Below, piece after piece: positions 22,200 through 34,301 of a stretch of DNA of 64,000 nucleotides; within the stretch, counting starts at the first letter, position 1; each line of letters opens with the position of its first letter. The position numbers were made by a program, and so were the translations under genes. The stretch lies in NCBI GenBank assembly GCA_015501585.1, contig JADNRY010000099.1:124001-188000 (forward strand), in the 5' to 3' direction. Origin of the DNA: Rhodocollybia butyracea (Eukaryota; Basidiomycota; Agaricomycetes; Agaricales; Omphalotaceae). The notes beneath the pieces were generated by a model, which saw only the letters and a program-made list of their open reading frames with translations, was not told the DNA's origin and did no database searches.

Positions 22200-22730
22200 T
22201 CCTTTTTGAGCAATCTATAGATTTCATTGACCCCTAACAGCCCCTAAAGGAGGCAGAAATCACAGCTTATCGCATATGTTCAACCCCTTTGCATATGGTT
22301 TGCACAGGAAACGTATGGACACAGGTGAGTTTGCAACTGCTTTTGCTCATTCCAGCTATTCAATATTCAATATTCAATATTCAACGTTTCAACAACCAGG
22401 TCAGCAACGGAATGAACTTTACGCGGATGTTACGCCCTGAGACGAATTTCTGGATCCTAGCTTTGTATGTTTTCAGCTGACAATGCCTAGCACGGTTACA
22501 AGCAAAACGTGTCGTGCGTCTCACTACAAAGCTGGCGACCCTTCTCATAAGCTTGCTGCTTCAATTTGCTCATTTTAAGAACTGGGTGATAGGTCCTCCG
22601 GAAGATACATGGCCAGCAGAACTAGAGCCTGTGTCGCAAAGCTCCTGTACGACGTGTTTGTCCACGCGACTCTCTCAATGAAGCAACTGCTGTCGCGTCC
22701 GTCGCCTGTGAATGTGCCATCCCCGACTCT
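22200..22730 (+). pseudogene. Family D relic, internally deleted
   Basis: It starts with the D1-type head (GTTCAACCCCTTTGCATATG at 22279-22298). Near 22540 it jumps directly to the end of the BTB region (TTTTAAGAACTGGGTGATAG, then ACATGGCCAGCAGAACTAGA) and stops at the equivalent of SVARECG. The BTB core and the C-terminal exon are lost. A triple ATATTCAAT repeat lies at 22360-22385. Confidence 0.6.
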
Positions 22731-24159
22731 GACCGAAGGGAAGAGAGGGTCTTGTGAACCTGGTTTCTTATCTGATTTTTCTGGTGCCTGCAAATGACGA
22801 AACTCTGTCACACGCTGATTGCGTGACGAGATTTGCGATAACGTTTGTCATGAGTACTAGCTTTCTTTAAGTTACCTCTAATCATCCTCGCAAGTTTTCA
22901 GACGCATTTTCACTTGTAACCAACTAGCAATACAGAGAGAAAAGTAAGCTGTACACTAAATAGAGAGAAATGCACGAAACAAACCTGGCAAGACAGAGAG
23001 AAAGTAAGCTGTGGCTCTGTCTCACTAGGTAGCTGCATGATACTGTGAGCGCGAGTCTCAGCTGAGACACGATGACTCACCTGAAATGACTTGACCACTT
23101 TCGGCCGTACGAGCGGGTCAAGTCAGTACATTTCACTTGCGACCTTACGAGGTGGAAATGTTCAGGTGAGTGTGAAGCTGCCGCTGCAGAGGCTACCGAC
23201 TTACTTGATGATTAGACCCTAGTAATCCAAGATTAAATCCGATTTAACAACCATCATCATATCTACTTCGCAGCTAAGCGCGTGAGCCTGTGATCTGCTG
23301 ACCGGTCGCATCGAATTCCACTTGATTGTGCAGCAGGTGCGCACGCCCGGAATCTTGAACCAGTCTGTGTCATTGAACCTTCGCACAACGAGGTTACTTC
23401 CTCTGTTGTTCCTTCGCCAATGAGGGTACACAACCCACTCCACTGGTCGCCATCCAGTGAGTAAACCGCCGAGACAGGTAGACAGGCCAGCACCACATTT
23501 GACCAGGCAGCATGGCCCGATGAATTCCAAGTGTTGGTTCCGTGCCATGTAAACTTCAAAAGACATGCAGCACCCAGCAGTGTTGCAATATCACCTTTTT
23601 TCCTTCCCAGAGGCCACTACACAATCTCTGAATTGAAAAGTACAATCAACACTCGCAAAACATAATAATAATAACCTTGATCAAATAAAACAGAACGCGG
23701 GTTCATTTTCAATTTACAATATGATCCAACGAGATATAATAAGCTTCAAAGCACTCCGAAAGTCTCCAGAGCCTGTGTTCTGTACAAGTTGCTTCTGCAA
23801 GTTGAAGGCAATGATAATTTGGTCACAAGTCACTTTCTTCCAAGACAGTCGCCCAAAAAACAAGCTACACAGTTCAACGGTGTAAGACCGACTTGTGCAC
23901 ATCTTCCTCAACTGTTACATAGCATTTCAAAGTGCAAAATAAACCAGTTAGTGAACAAACAGTGAACTTTGAGTTGAGTTGCATTAGGCGCCAATACATT
24001 ATCAAGCGGATATTCTCCACTATTGGCGCTGGGCGTCCAATTCTACTCAGAGTCGGGGACTTGCCGTGCAACGCGCGGCGTTACCGATTATTACCGGTCT
24101 CATGTAAGCATGATGATGCAGATTGAAGTCCTGAATCAGTGACTTCGACATTTTTTAGA
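22731..24159. other. Unassigned region, not part of the module
   Basis: About 1.4 kb with no recognisable product. It holds a doubled ACAGAGAGAAA.GTAAGCTG (22932 and 22994), a 14-bp palindrome GTCTCAGCTGAGAC (23055-23068) and a nested hairpin (23075-23171). The minus ORF 23219-23566 (115 codons) has no recognised domain and is probably chance. Confidence 0.4.
23075..23171. repeat. Nested inverted-repeat hairpin
   Basis: Outer arms ACTCACCTGAA (23075-23085) and TTCAGGTGAGT (23161-23171) pair perfectly. Inner arms TGACTTGACC (23087-23096) and GGTCAAGTCA (23116-23125) also pair perfectly. It could be a small foldback element. Confidence 0.55.
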
Positions 24160-24243
24160 ATCTGGGCGTACAATAGAGTTGATGTCATCGAGAATGACGT
24201 CGATGGAGACATCGTAGGGTTCGCCTTCTCGGGGGCTTTGGAG
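24160..24243 (-). pseudogene. FAD monooxygenase fragment
   Basis: The minus strand reads SPREGEPYDVSIDVIL followed by DDINSIVRP, close to the ADLVVGADGINS.VRP motif of flavoprotein monooxygenases with a small deletion at GADG. It lies upstream of an A copy, as the relic at 7941 does. Confidence 0.42.
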
Positions 24244-24582
24244 TCTATGTGATACACCATACCGGGCCGCTGTAGGTCGATCTAAAGTGAAATGTCAAGG
24301 CCTTTTGTTTCTTCATTCTTGTAGGCAGGCTGTAAAAGTGATTTTGTTCTATACCTAGGGTAGCGAGCAGCTTGCCGCTTGCTGGCGCTATCGGTTATTT
24401 GTTAACTGTGCATTGTTGGCAGGTTGGCTAAATTTAAGATAGATCCACAGGAGGCGATGCCGGCCAAGCTGTCTTTTGTGTTCTTCTGATTGTGTCTGTG
24501 ACGTCTTTCTGACGTCTCTGCTTTTCTTTTACACCCCATATTGACACAGAACTATTTGCTGACTCTTTCTTGAAGCATTATT

Positions 24583-26410
24583 ATGTCGCCTCACCTGAGT
24601 CCAATGCAACCTGCCTCAAACCATCCTTTTTTCATGGGCTCTCACGGGTTCACTATATCTGAGAGCCATTTCACAAATAATGCACACTATGTATCTACCA
24701 GTGAAAGTAAGTTATCATCTTATTCTGGTCCCCATATTGCCTCTGATCTTCTTATTTATTATTGTTGCCATTGGAAAGATCAGCACTCTGATACTAGCAG
24801 GGTTGTTGTAGTGAGTACTATAACAAACGCCCGCGGGGTATTGTGCATGTATTCACGGACGAAAAGTACCCCAGGCATAAACTTCGCAATTGGGAGTTGT
24901 TCGCACAAGAAAAAATTGGACATTCAACAGTGCACTCACAGAGAAAGAGGGATCTGGCGAGTCGATACCCGTATTTGTTCAGACATTCGAGGGCCATGGA
25001 GCGAAACAAGTGAGCTATAAACAGTATCTTCGAGTATAGGTTGTTTTGTGTTGATACTTGGGCTTATAGTTGTTCATGGATACACTTGAATTTTCAAGGG
25101 GACTAGTGTGCGTAACTGTCGCTACATTGGTGGTGGCTGCCCTTGTGACTTATAAACTTTGTGAACGGCAGAAATGGCCATCACCTCAACATCATAGGAA
25201 TATCTCCTTCCTCACATTCCAGTATTGAATCTGATGCACGTTATATCGTCTATGAAAGAGGTAGGTCGGCTCACAAATCATCTCGAGCGTGCAAACAACT
25301 ACTCAGCACATAGAAGAGACACCCGTCGCCTGCTTGCAGCAGCGATAGTTAAAGGAGTGAAAGAAACCACAACCATTGGTCTGAGAGCAGTGAGCTACTA
25401 AGACTAAATGTTTCCTTGTGATATTGGCTGAGTAAGCTCTTAGGTTTATGGCATTACAGTCCGTGCCTCTAGCTATGGTCTCATTAGTATACAATTTTTG
25501 AACTTTGACACAGTAGCACTTGCCCACCTGTTCAAAGTAGGCTCAAGCATTTCCTTGACACAGATTGCGGTTGAAGTAAGTCCTCGGGTTTCAGGCATTA
25601 CGCTCAGGCTCACTGGGTGCCTCTTAGAACTTTGACACCTTCTCAGATGATTCGGGGCACACTGTGCTTTGCTTTACACCCAATAGTGTGGATATTGATA
25701 GGTTCAAACAATCCACTGGCTTTGCCAATCATAACGACTTGAATCTGTATAATTCACTCATAAAGAAGGTTTGAATCTACTTTGTCGTTGTTTGGTAAAT
25801 CTATAATCTTTCAGATTTTTACGGAAGCGAATCATACAATCTGGAGTGAGCATTTTTGCTTTCAAAAGCCAAGTTCACCGTATTAAGTTCCCTCTTCCAG
25901 GAGAAAAACTTGACCGATATACAAACACTGATAATGGGACTAGTTATAACAATATGGGTGGTCCCTGGCACTGCGATCCAAGTCAAGGTCCTGCAGCTGA
26001 AATGTCGGACCCTCAGGCATCATAACGTGACTTGGAGTCTTCAAGCCAGCCTCGACGTGAACTTATATGGAAGTCCCTTGAATCTGATATGTCCTTGTCC
26101 GATATATCTGAGGTGTATGGGGATTTCCTTCTTGACTCTCCTTTTGACACAAGCCCATCGGTCCCTGAGCTGCCTCTCCACTTGGGATAAGCAGCACTTC
26201 AGTATTAGGGCATAAGTGTAAAGGATATTGCCGGGAAGAGGTTACATTTACTCCTGATGCCTTTAAGAATACGGTTGTGGTGTATGGGAAGCCATCACTG
26301 AATGAAAGATGTGTCTTGTGTGGTCTAATTGTCACGATGGATGAAAGTCTCTGTACGTTTAATTTCTTGTTCTTCAAATTTAAAAACTTTTGTAGCTGAC
26401 TGTTCAGCAT
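24583..26410 (+). pseudogene. Family A pseudogene (A4), 3' end lost
   Basis: Exon 1 begins at 24583 (MSPHLSPMQPAS..FFMGSHGFTIS) and exon 2 (about 24778-24809) is normal. Exon 3 has lost one G (AATTGGGAGTTG for AACTGGGGAGTTG, near 24891), which shifts the frame. Exons 4-10 are recognisable. Exon 11 carries GAA-to-TAA after AEMSDPQAS (near 26023) and another one-base loss after PLHLG. The exon ends at the usual donor near 26356. The PB1 exon is absent; unrelated DNA begins about 26410. Confidence 0.75.
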
Positions 26411-26517
26411 TTAGTGTGATGGGTATTCATTACCTTACCTATGTTATATATACTGCCCTTAGCACTCAGACCATATCATTACTGTACAACCACATATTAT
26501 AATATCATCTTGAATAA

Positions 26518-26590
26518 CAATGTCTTTGTCTCAGTCTCAGTCTCAGTCTCATCTTATAACAATGTCTTTGTCTTTGTCTCAGTCTCATCT
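26518..26590. repeat. Low-complexity TGTCTTTGTCTCAGTCTC repeat
   Basis: Repeated TGTCTTTG and TCAGTCTCAG units, imperfect; the block AACAATGTCTTTGTC occurs twice. Confidence 0.7.
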
Positions 26591-26825
26591 TATCACTTGA
26601 GTCTCTGTTGCTCTTCCTGGCTAACAGTGCCTACTTGCAATGTAGTCCCATTTGGTGGGCCACTTGATGCTCAACCCTTGGCAAGAGATACAGCCATAAT
26701 GACCCTTATAATGGCCTCACAGCCACACCTCTCGACTTCTCTCTTATTTGGCCTATGGATTCACCAATATTGGACAACCACTTTCACAGCAGTGGTGGGG
26801 GTACTGTCTCAGCAATCACCTGACA

Positions 26826-27405
26826 TTTGACTAGGTCTAAGTTATGGAGCTGATCTTAAGTCCATTCCTGGCTTTCTGAGATATATATCTAGATGTGAAT
26901 GTGTGAAATGGGTGCTATATATGGAGTTCTCAAAAACCCTAGAAATTTGCAGCATCCAAGCAGCATCAAATGTTTTTTTCAGAGCAAAGGCCACCCATCC
27001 TTGCCATTGTGAAGAGCAGCATTGGTAATAACCAGTGTTGCCTGAGTGAAATGGACATTGTCAACCTAACCCTACAATTTGAAAATGTACCAATTTTTGC
27101 TTTTGTCTATTTTTAGTGTATTTTAGCTAGCTATTTTAAGGCAACTTTGCAGGTTGATAGGGAGATCAAATAAAAAGATTTCTTTAGTGTTAGAATGAGG
27201 ACCACCATTTTCAATCCTGCCCTTTCCAATGGTGAACATGGCTTGTCCCCCAAAAAATTATTTCATGCTGCAGATCTTCAGGACTTTTAAGAATTCCTTA
27301 CATTCCACAAGGACCACAACTATTCATCTATTTTAGAAAGCAAGGAATGTACTATGGATTAATGAATGTACTGTAGATTAACTCCACAACTTAGACCTAG
27401 TCAAA
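26826..27405. mobile_element. TIR (MITE-like) element
   Basis: The 580-bp element has ends TTTGACTAGGTCTAAGTT (26826) and its reverse complement at 27381-27405. The 25-bp arms differ at two positions. The interior is AT-rich and shows no transposase frame. I see no convincing target-site duplication. Confidence 0.6.
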
Positions 27406-27502
27406 ATTTGGAGCCATTGCTGAGATATTGCCAAAAAATACCCATACCCTTACTTTCCATGTGCCTGAGTATATGCTATCTTTCCTGAACAAGAAAAGGG
27501 CT

Positions 27503-28746
27503 TTAACTAGGTGGTCGAGAAGTATAAGAGGGTGGTGCCTCATTGTTGAGACCCTGCGCCCACATAGAGCTCTGCCCAGCCTGTAACAATGCAATCTGCT
27601 TAGACATTAGGTGAATTTGGTCTCGGAGTTGTGCTGTATTTGTTTCCCTAGCAGATTCCTTTTGTATACTGGTGCGAGATGCCAGTGGTGGATGTAAACA
27701 AGAAGGCTCCTCAGCCTTTCTTCTCAGCCCAATCTCGTCATTCAAGTTCACCCGCATTGTCTCAGTTTGATAAGGATGCCGTGGCTTGGCTACGGCATCA
27801 GCCCGAGGGTTAGAAACTTCTGAGTGGTAGAGGTACGGGGAGGTGAGAGTTGATGGATGTAGTCCAAAATATCGACGCCGGCAGAACAAAAATGCCGCCA
27901 CAGATGCTCCAAGAGCAGCCAATCCACCGATTACGCCTCCAACAATTATACCAACTGGAGAGCGGTTTTTGGCGGTGGACAGGGGGGAGAGGGTTTTGGT
28001 AGTAGATGAGGGGGGAAAGCCTGTCGATGTTGCAAAGATGGGTGACTGGGATTCGGATGTTAATGATTCAGTGTTTTCGAATCTGGAAGATGTAGATATA
28101 ATCAACTGCTGTATATTTATAAGAGGCTCTAATGGCTCACGTGTACAGTGCATAGTCAAAATTTACAAAAATAGATTCTTCAGGACTAGACGCGCTGATC
28201 ACCATCTGGTGGGTTGCATTCTCCAAACCAAAGGTTGAAAACACCAACGCGGTTTCATTGAACTGGAAGTCTGGGAGAGTTGAATTAGGTGAATGAGTGA
28301 AATTGCCAACCAACGTGCCATCCAAGGTAAAATTAGCAACAGTTGTAGCAGTAACCTTTGAACTTGAAGTATGGTTTACAAGAATGAAAAAAATATAGAG
28401 GGCAGTTCCTGTAATTGCTAGAATCAGGTTTAGGCGGACATGGAAGATATTGCTCACCGATGAAGTCAAATGTTATAGATATATTGCTGATTGTAGTGGG
28501 GTGGTACGTTGCAGCGGTATATGTACCATCAAACGCATCAGAGGTTGGGGGTTGGATACTACAACCCGTACAATCCTGGTTCGCCCAAATACCTGGCGTT
28601 GTAGGTAAGAAGACTGGCTTCTGTCCAGTGACAGAGTCACCAAAACCATCGTCAATTGAGCGATTGACCGACTGTAGTCGAACTGCCGTGATGTGGAGAA
28701 AGTGACAACACAAGAAGAAAAAGTGCACCAGTATTTGCAGATGCAT
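27503..28746 (-). CDS. Type-I membrane protein, family C (C4)
   Basis: Exons 28746-28458, 28408-28141 and 28082-27503 join in phase to 378 residues. The ancestral start is preserved upstream but an indel after ALFLLVL shifts it out of frame. An alternative ATG at 28746 in the correct frame gives a hydrophobic leader (ILVHFFFLCCHFLHITAV), so the gene can still be read. The ectodomain (DCTGCSIQPP, FDGTYTAATYHP), helix (VGIIVGGVIGGLAALGAS), coiled coil (AQLRDQIHLMSKQIALLQ) and a PPSY motif in the tail are kept. The stalk has an added Ser/Thr/Pro segment (TTKTLSPLST). Its usual partner A4 is broken and an insert lies between them. Confidence 0.82.
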
Positions 28747-29612
28747 TCAAATAGATAGTATGGCAGAAGGAATGTGATTTTAGGCAGGTCATGTAGCTCC
28801 CCTGGAGCAGGGTTACTCATGATCATACCCAGAAGGACTTTTATGCGACGTAGCGCACAATCCGCGTCTTGCGGTAAACAGTTCAAGTCGCAACAAAGTT
28901 GCAAACTGTTTCAACAGCGATGATGAGACCGACGTTTCTTCAGTTACATAGATGATGATCAGTGATCAACAGAGAATTATTTCATTGGCTAACTGCTGTG
29001 GACTGCAGCGATATAGCTGAATATAAGTCTCCCAAATCATAACTCAAGAATAAAAGGAGAAGGTATTAGAAAGGAAAGACAGCAGGAAATAAAAACTACG
29101 CGGCATGGTTCAAATATTATTCCGGAGTCCGGTACAAAGTCGGGAGCACCATCTTGTCCAGGAACGTGATGAGAAGAGGGACAAGCTCACAACAAGAACA
29201 ATATGAATCATGATCCTACCCCAAGTTAACCACGGCAATGAAATCTAGTATATAGAGGGAGCTATGGATAGCTGCTTAGCACCAGTGCCTGGGACACCAA
29301 ATGCGAATTGCGGCTCATCACCGCATCTGAATAAGGACGCAGTTGCATTTGTGAAGGCATATAAGTACTGGCTAAACCAGTAAGCATCAGAGTTGTTATT
29401 TGGGGAAATGAGATCCTTAGACGTACATAGCTACATCTCTGTGGGAGTGATACTTATTTATGCGAATCATGCACAAATCAAGCAGCCTTTGAGGCCTGAG
29501 GGCCTGAAGCAAAATGAAGCCGCAGGATGATATCATGTGCAGATCAGGTGCACCTCGGCCAACAATTTCCTTTCTGAGCAAATTTGACTCAACTTTGATT
29601 GTTACTGCCACC
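28747..29612. other. C4-D2 divergent spacer
   Basis: Upstream region of both genes. It contains the altered TATA element of C4 (28833-28843), blocks shared with the other C upstream regions and, at 29491-29509, GAGGCCTGAGGGCCTGAAG. No gene recognised. Confidence 0.4.
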
Positions 29613-31478
29613 ATGCAGGATCCCTTTGACCAACGACTTGCCCGACGAGGAAAGCACCGTGGATCGTCTCGCTACTATATTCCTGCAACATCTCCTGGCA
29701 CAGTTGTACCCAGCTATGATCCTTTTGATCCTTTTGCTCATCCTCGTCGTCTTGACGCGTTGAGCACAAGCTCTACGTCCTCAGACGATCTTAACTTTAT
29801 ACGTTTTCAAATGACAATGCCTGGTGTACCACCGATGCGGCTAAAGGCAGCGTGGTTACACGCAAAACACGACACGCGTCTCGCGACAAAGCTGGCGTCC
29901 GACCCGTCATGGATTCCTCCTGTACAGCCATCTCGCACCAAATCAACTGAAATACACGGCGAGGAGGATGGGAAAGCAGAAATCAGTGCCTCTGCTCTTA
30001 GAGAAAAACAGATGGAATCCGACTTTTATGCCGCACTCGCTCGCCATGAACAAAACAAGAATATGGTCGTTGATGTTGATTCGGGCACTGGGACAGAGGA
30101 TGGTAGAGATGAACGAGCACATAAACGAGGTCGGAAAGAATCAACTGGTATATTATTGTTGCTCTTCAATACATGTTCAACTAATGCCTTCCGCTTCGTG
30201 TGCATTAGCCGGGCCTGGACCGGCCACACAATCGAACCTGAAGCGTAAGCTGGAGACTTCATCAACATCCTCCCAACCATCTCCGCGTCCAACACAGCAG
30301 ACCAAGGCAAAGGAATCGTCCGCTCGCAATAGTCAAGCTACTTCAAATGCTCCTTCTCATCTCAAATATCACTTTCACGACTCGTTCCAGTATCTGGATG
30401 GTGTGATGATTCGGTTAGGAATGACACAGTTTAAGCTACACAGAACAGTAAGTTTCGCGTGTCTTGTTATTCTTCTTTGATTGATGTTATCGATGTAGTT
30501 ATTGGCCGAGCATGGAGTCTGGTTCAAGGCCCGCTTTGAAGAGGATCCGGATGACATGCTTCAAGAGCTTCCGGTGTATATTCTGGATGGAGTAGTCGAG
30601 GAGCCTGATTTCGTCAATTTATTGACTGCGGTAAAAGAAGCTATGTGTGTTTATTCTCTTGTTTTCGGTAATACTACCTGTTTTACTGATGGCGCTTTCA
30701 CGACAGAACTTACGTCGACCATCCACCAAAATGTATTGTTCTCGTTTCGATCCTCCGGGCTGCTCATAAGCTCCAGTTCACTCGTTTCAAGAATTGGGCG
30801 ATAGGTCTCCTGGAGAAGATGTGGCCAGCGGAACTTGAACCTTTGTCGGAAAGCTCCCACACGACGCGTTTGTCCACGCGGCTGTCTCCCAATGAAGCAA
30901 CTGCTGTCGTGTCCGTCGCTCGTGAATGTGGTCTTGGAAGTGTGCTGAAACGAGCGCTATATGAGCTCGTACGAACTGATTGTTTTGGACAGAAGAGCAC
31001 GTCGTTGGCGTCTGCAAGTAAGACTTCTGGCGTTTCAAACGGTACGCTCTCACCTAGCGATTACCACCTTCTCGTACAAGCCCGTGAAAGACTTGTCTCT
31101 TTATGGATCTCCGTTGCCGCTGCGTCTTTTCCTCCCTGTTCGGATGCCGCAAGTGGACCTTGCGTAGCACGCGGTCCGGTCCCAGATACCACCATCTTCA
31201 GACTGCTGTATGAAAATCCGAGTCCTTCCCGTCATTTAGTGCAAGGCTTCAATGACAACGATATCAAGACGGATATGGAAGTTTCTAGATCCTTGTTCGA
31301 AACGTATATGAACGATCCACTTGGTGGAGTGGAGAAGCTTGCGTTGCTGTGTTGGAAAGGTGGTCTAGAGGAGATGGGGCTAGGGTATTGTGCGCCGTGT
31401 GCGCAAGCTCGGAAAGAATTTTGGGTGAAATGCAGGGAGGAGTGGTGGGAGATTTTTGGGCAGGTTGTTGGTTGCTGA
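29613..31478 (+). CDS. BTB/POZ-domain protein, family D (D2)
   Basis: Four exons (29613-30147, 30209-30447, 30499-30644, 30707-31478) join in phase to 563 residues. The ATG sits in GCCACCATGC, a good initiation context. Residues 1-230 are low-complexity and polar with basic patches (HKRGRKES, LKRKLE), possibly nuclear localisation. The BTB domain runs from about 231 to 345: KYHFHDSFQYLDG, MTQFKLHRTLLAEHG, LPVYILDGVVEEPDF, SILRAAHKLQFTRFKNWAI. It is the dimerising fold seen in transcription regulators and Cullin-3 adaptors. The rest (SPNEATAVVSVAREC, RALYELVRTDCF, WISVAAASFPPC, FWVKCREEWWEIFGQVVGC) follows the layout of Agaricomycete BTB proteins of unknown partner. It is the only intact D copy. 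Confidence 0.88.
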
Positions 31479-32546
31479 AATTGTCTTGACCGAGATCCTT
31501 GTGCGTAGGGCTTGCTTGCATTGCTTGTCGAATGTTCTATACTGTACAAATTACTATGCTGAAAATATTTCTTTTTCGGGCCGCTGACTCTATCTTTGTC
31601 CTTCGACAATTTCCAACGTCTTCGTACGGCAGGATAGGCATCATCGAATTATATAGCCACGAATGACAACACTTCGTCTGTTGACCGGCCGTGACCTTTC
31701 TAGTACAGAACATCCATTCTAAGTGCAAGTACCAGCACCTGACCAGCACCATCAAGTGAGAAAAGATCGAACTCCAAGTTGTCGTAAATCTGACAAGATA
31801 GGAAGTAAAAGGGATAAAAGCGCAGACATGAATGAGTAGACGCATGATATTTTCCCAGTGGCTGACCAATGTATCAATGTTTTGACACCAACTTGAAGGA
31901 TACAGATGATTGATGTAGACGCGGAGTCAAAGTTGATGCAGATGTAAGTATGCCAGCGATGCTGGGTGTACATATGGCGTCAGGGGTACTCAAGCCAGAC
32001 ATGCGGTTAGAGCTCCGTTAGAGGGGTTGAGGAGTGGTTGAGGCCTGAAGGCCTGAAGCTTGAAACTGAAGGATGTGGGTATAAAGGAAATTGAACGACG
32101 TACAAAACACGTTGAAGCGTGTCGCCGCATTTAGCAAAGCATTACCTCCGTTTGCCTCGCCATTGGCACCGTCGCACCCTGTCATCACATGAACGTATCA
32201 GCTACGAGTGCAGGTATATTAAAAGATTACAGCAGTCCTGGATGGTGGCTGTGGTTGGAAAAACAAAGATTGGTGGGCGCCTTTGCCTAATTAAGTCCGT
32301 TCTACGATCATCTCGGTGCTGTAGATCTTCGGCCCTAGGTCTCAGTACTCCAGTATCAGTCTGAGGGATGGTATATCTGGGCAGAAAGCAAGAATAGAAC
32401 ACGATAGAGTCGAACACCTATTTTTCAAGGATCTATAATTGAATCTGTGATTCATGAGATACATTGTTGGAACTGTCCTGCCACAAAAAACCTGTTGAGC
32501 AAATCTTATTTAGACAGAGCAGCATATGAACTCGGACTAGATTAAC
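31479..32546. other. UPF1: D2 3' flank with UPF1 start relic, then unassigned
   Basis: Near 31600-31700, CGACAATTTCCAACGTCTTC, TACGGCAGGATAGGCATC and CTTCGTCTGTTGACC line up with the first UPF1 exon kept at 59940-60060. The rest (31700-32546) shows no coding pattern. AGGCCTGAAGGCCTGAAG lies at 32041-32058. Confidence 0.4.
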
Positions 32547-34301
32547 ATGCATTTCTATTTTATTCACCCCAGTTTCCCTCAGTATCTGTTTTACAATGCT
32601 CATCCCAAACCTGTTGAGTACACCAGTGGCAAATTCAACTACAAACATCACAGAAGTCTTGGCGATGTCCACTACTATTCCCCCACTGGGGATAGCATGC
32701 CGGAAACATGTAGCGTAGTACGCTGCCGGACTACACTTCAAATATTTTGGAGTTGCACTAGCGTGCTCATTGCTTGTACTTGGGTATCGATTCATCCCAA
32801 CATTCCAGGACGCAAGGACAAGTCGTTGAGGGTCTTTGCAGAAAGATATTCTTGATGCTTGTCACTCTGATAATACCAGAGATGATGTTGTACTGGGCCT
32901 GCCGTGAGTGGTACTCCGCGAGGATACTTGCAAAACGTATGGACCTTAAAATCTTAAATATCTCAATCTTCTGTTCAATGCACTAATATATTATAACGCT
33001 AGGTTTCAAAGAGAAGGGATGGACAAAGTCCCATGCATTCTTTGCATTGATGGGAGGATTTGCCCTATATGAAGGGGAAAATTTTATCTGTGTTTTACGA
33101 GTCATGCCACATGATATCACTAAAGCGGCGGTCAAAAAACGCAACAAGATTACACGGACTCTTGCTGGTGCCACTTACAGCAATAGCGAACTTGATGATC
33201 GCTCGCTTCTAGCTCATGTGGACTTCATTGGCCAAATGTCTGAACATGAATTCAAGGACCGCAGTCACAGCGATGGGTTCTCCAAATTCATTACTGTTGC
33301 CCAAACCACTTGGTTGGTCATCCAACTCTTGGCTAGAGTAGCTCAAAGGCTTCCTGCAACTGAGCTTGAAATCATGACTGCTGCCTATGCTTTCTGTTGT
33401 ATTTTTTCTGGTGGAACAAGCCACAGGGAGTTGGGTGGTCCTATTTGCATTCAACGAGCTCAAAAAGGTAGCTTATCCTTGAGCTCATCATTTCAGTAAC
33501 GGCTTCAAATATCTCTGACATCTTAATTTATTAGTCTCCAGCCGAGTCCCCTGATCTTAATTCTGCAACATTCGAGAAGGGATGGTGGCAACAATACAAC
33601 TGCTGATTTGATGTCTGCCCACCAGGCCCCAAAGCACCTGACATTCTCCTCATCCATTATCAGTGCCATCCAAGCATTTCACAAAATCTGGAATTTATCT
33701 GGCGAGCTATTTGCAGTTCTTTCTTCATTATGTTTCAAGGCCCATCTCATACAAGATCTGATATTGCACATCTCTTTGAGAGTTCAAGTATAATTGAAAA
33801 GATTCTCTTTGTTGCAGTGTGCTTGATCTGGTACCCAGTCTTCCTCTTTGTATGGCTGGTGAGCTTCACAGCCGGCTTTGAATCAGGTCACCATGAAGGA
33901 AAAATTCAATCTTTTGAACATCATTTCGGTATAGTTAGGTTCATAAAAGGTTATTTTATTTCCTGTGGTGCAGCAACAGTATTTGGTGCTATTCATTGCA
34001 CTGCTTGGGACTGACTTTTCCAAGTGCCAGGGTACATCTCCTATGGTGATATCTTCATCAATTGTTGTAGGTGTTCCAGCAGTTTGGCCCATTCCCTATT
34101 TGGTGCGAGACACCGCTTTGGTAAAGCGGTTTGGGTACTCTGCCCGATATTGTAGCTGTTACATTTTTTTGGTTACTGGCTACGGTTGTATATCTGCTTG
34201 CTCGCCTTATTCTCATTGTACTGTCATTCATGACTTTGCAAAATTTACCTTCCGGAGCTCTAAAGACTGTCCAGTGGACAACATATATCCCGCATATCTA
34301 G
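32547..34301 (+). pseudogene. Agaricomycete multi-pass membrane protein (E2), broken
   Basis: Full-length relative of the gene at 11-1306. Pieces in order: LQIFWSCTSVLIACTWVSIH and NIPG (about 32740-32810), LMLVTLIIPEMMLYWACREW in another frame (about 32850-32920), an intron to 33001, then FKEKGWTKSHAFFALMGGF, FSKFITVAQTTWLVIQLL and LPATELEIMTAAYAFCC, a second intron region, FGAIHCTAWD (about 33990) and finally ARLILIVLSFMTL and TVQWTTYIPHI ending at 34301. Defects: a frame change near 32848, TGA at 34012-34014 directly after the AIHCTAW motif, and a frame change after it. Function of the family is unknown. Confidence 0.68.

Larger units (their letters stand above)
26411..27502. other. Insert separating A4 from C4
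   Basis: This 1.1-kb stretch replaces the PB1 exon and the A-C spacer. The left part holds a TCTTTGTCTCAGTCTCAG microsatellite (26518-26590) and no recognised ORF. The right part is a TIR element (26826-27405). Neither part matches the rest of the window. Confidence 0.5.

Noticed and set aside
23219..23566. Minus-strand ORF of 115 codons.
   Set aside because: No family resemblance, no introns or neighbours that support it, and a second frame of similar length overlaps.
29514..29612. In-frame upstream start for D2 adding 33 residues.
   Set aside because: The ATG at 29613 has a strong context and the upstream part matches non-coding leader of other D copies.
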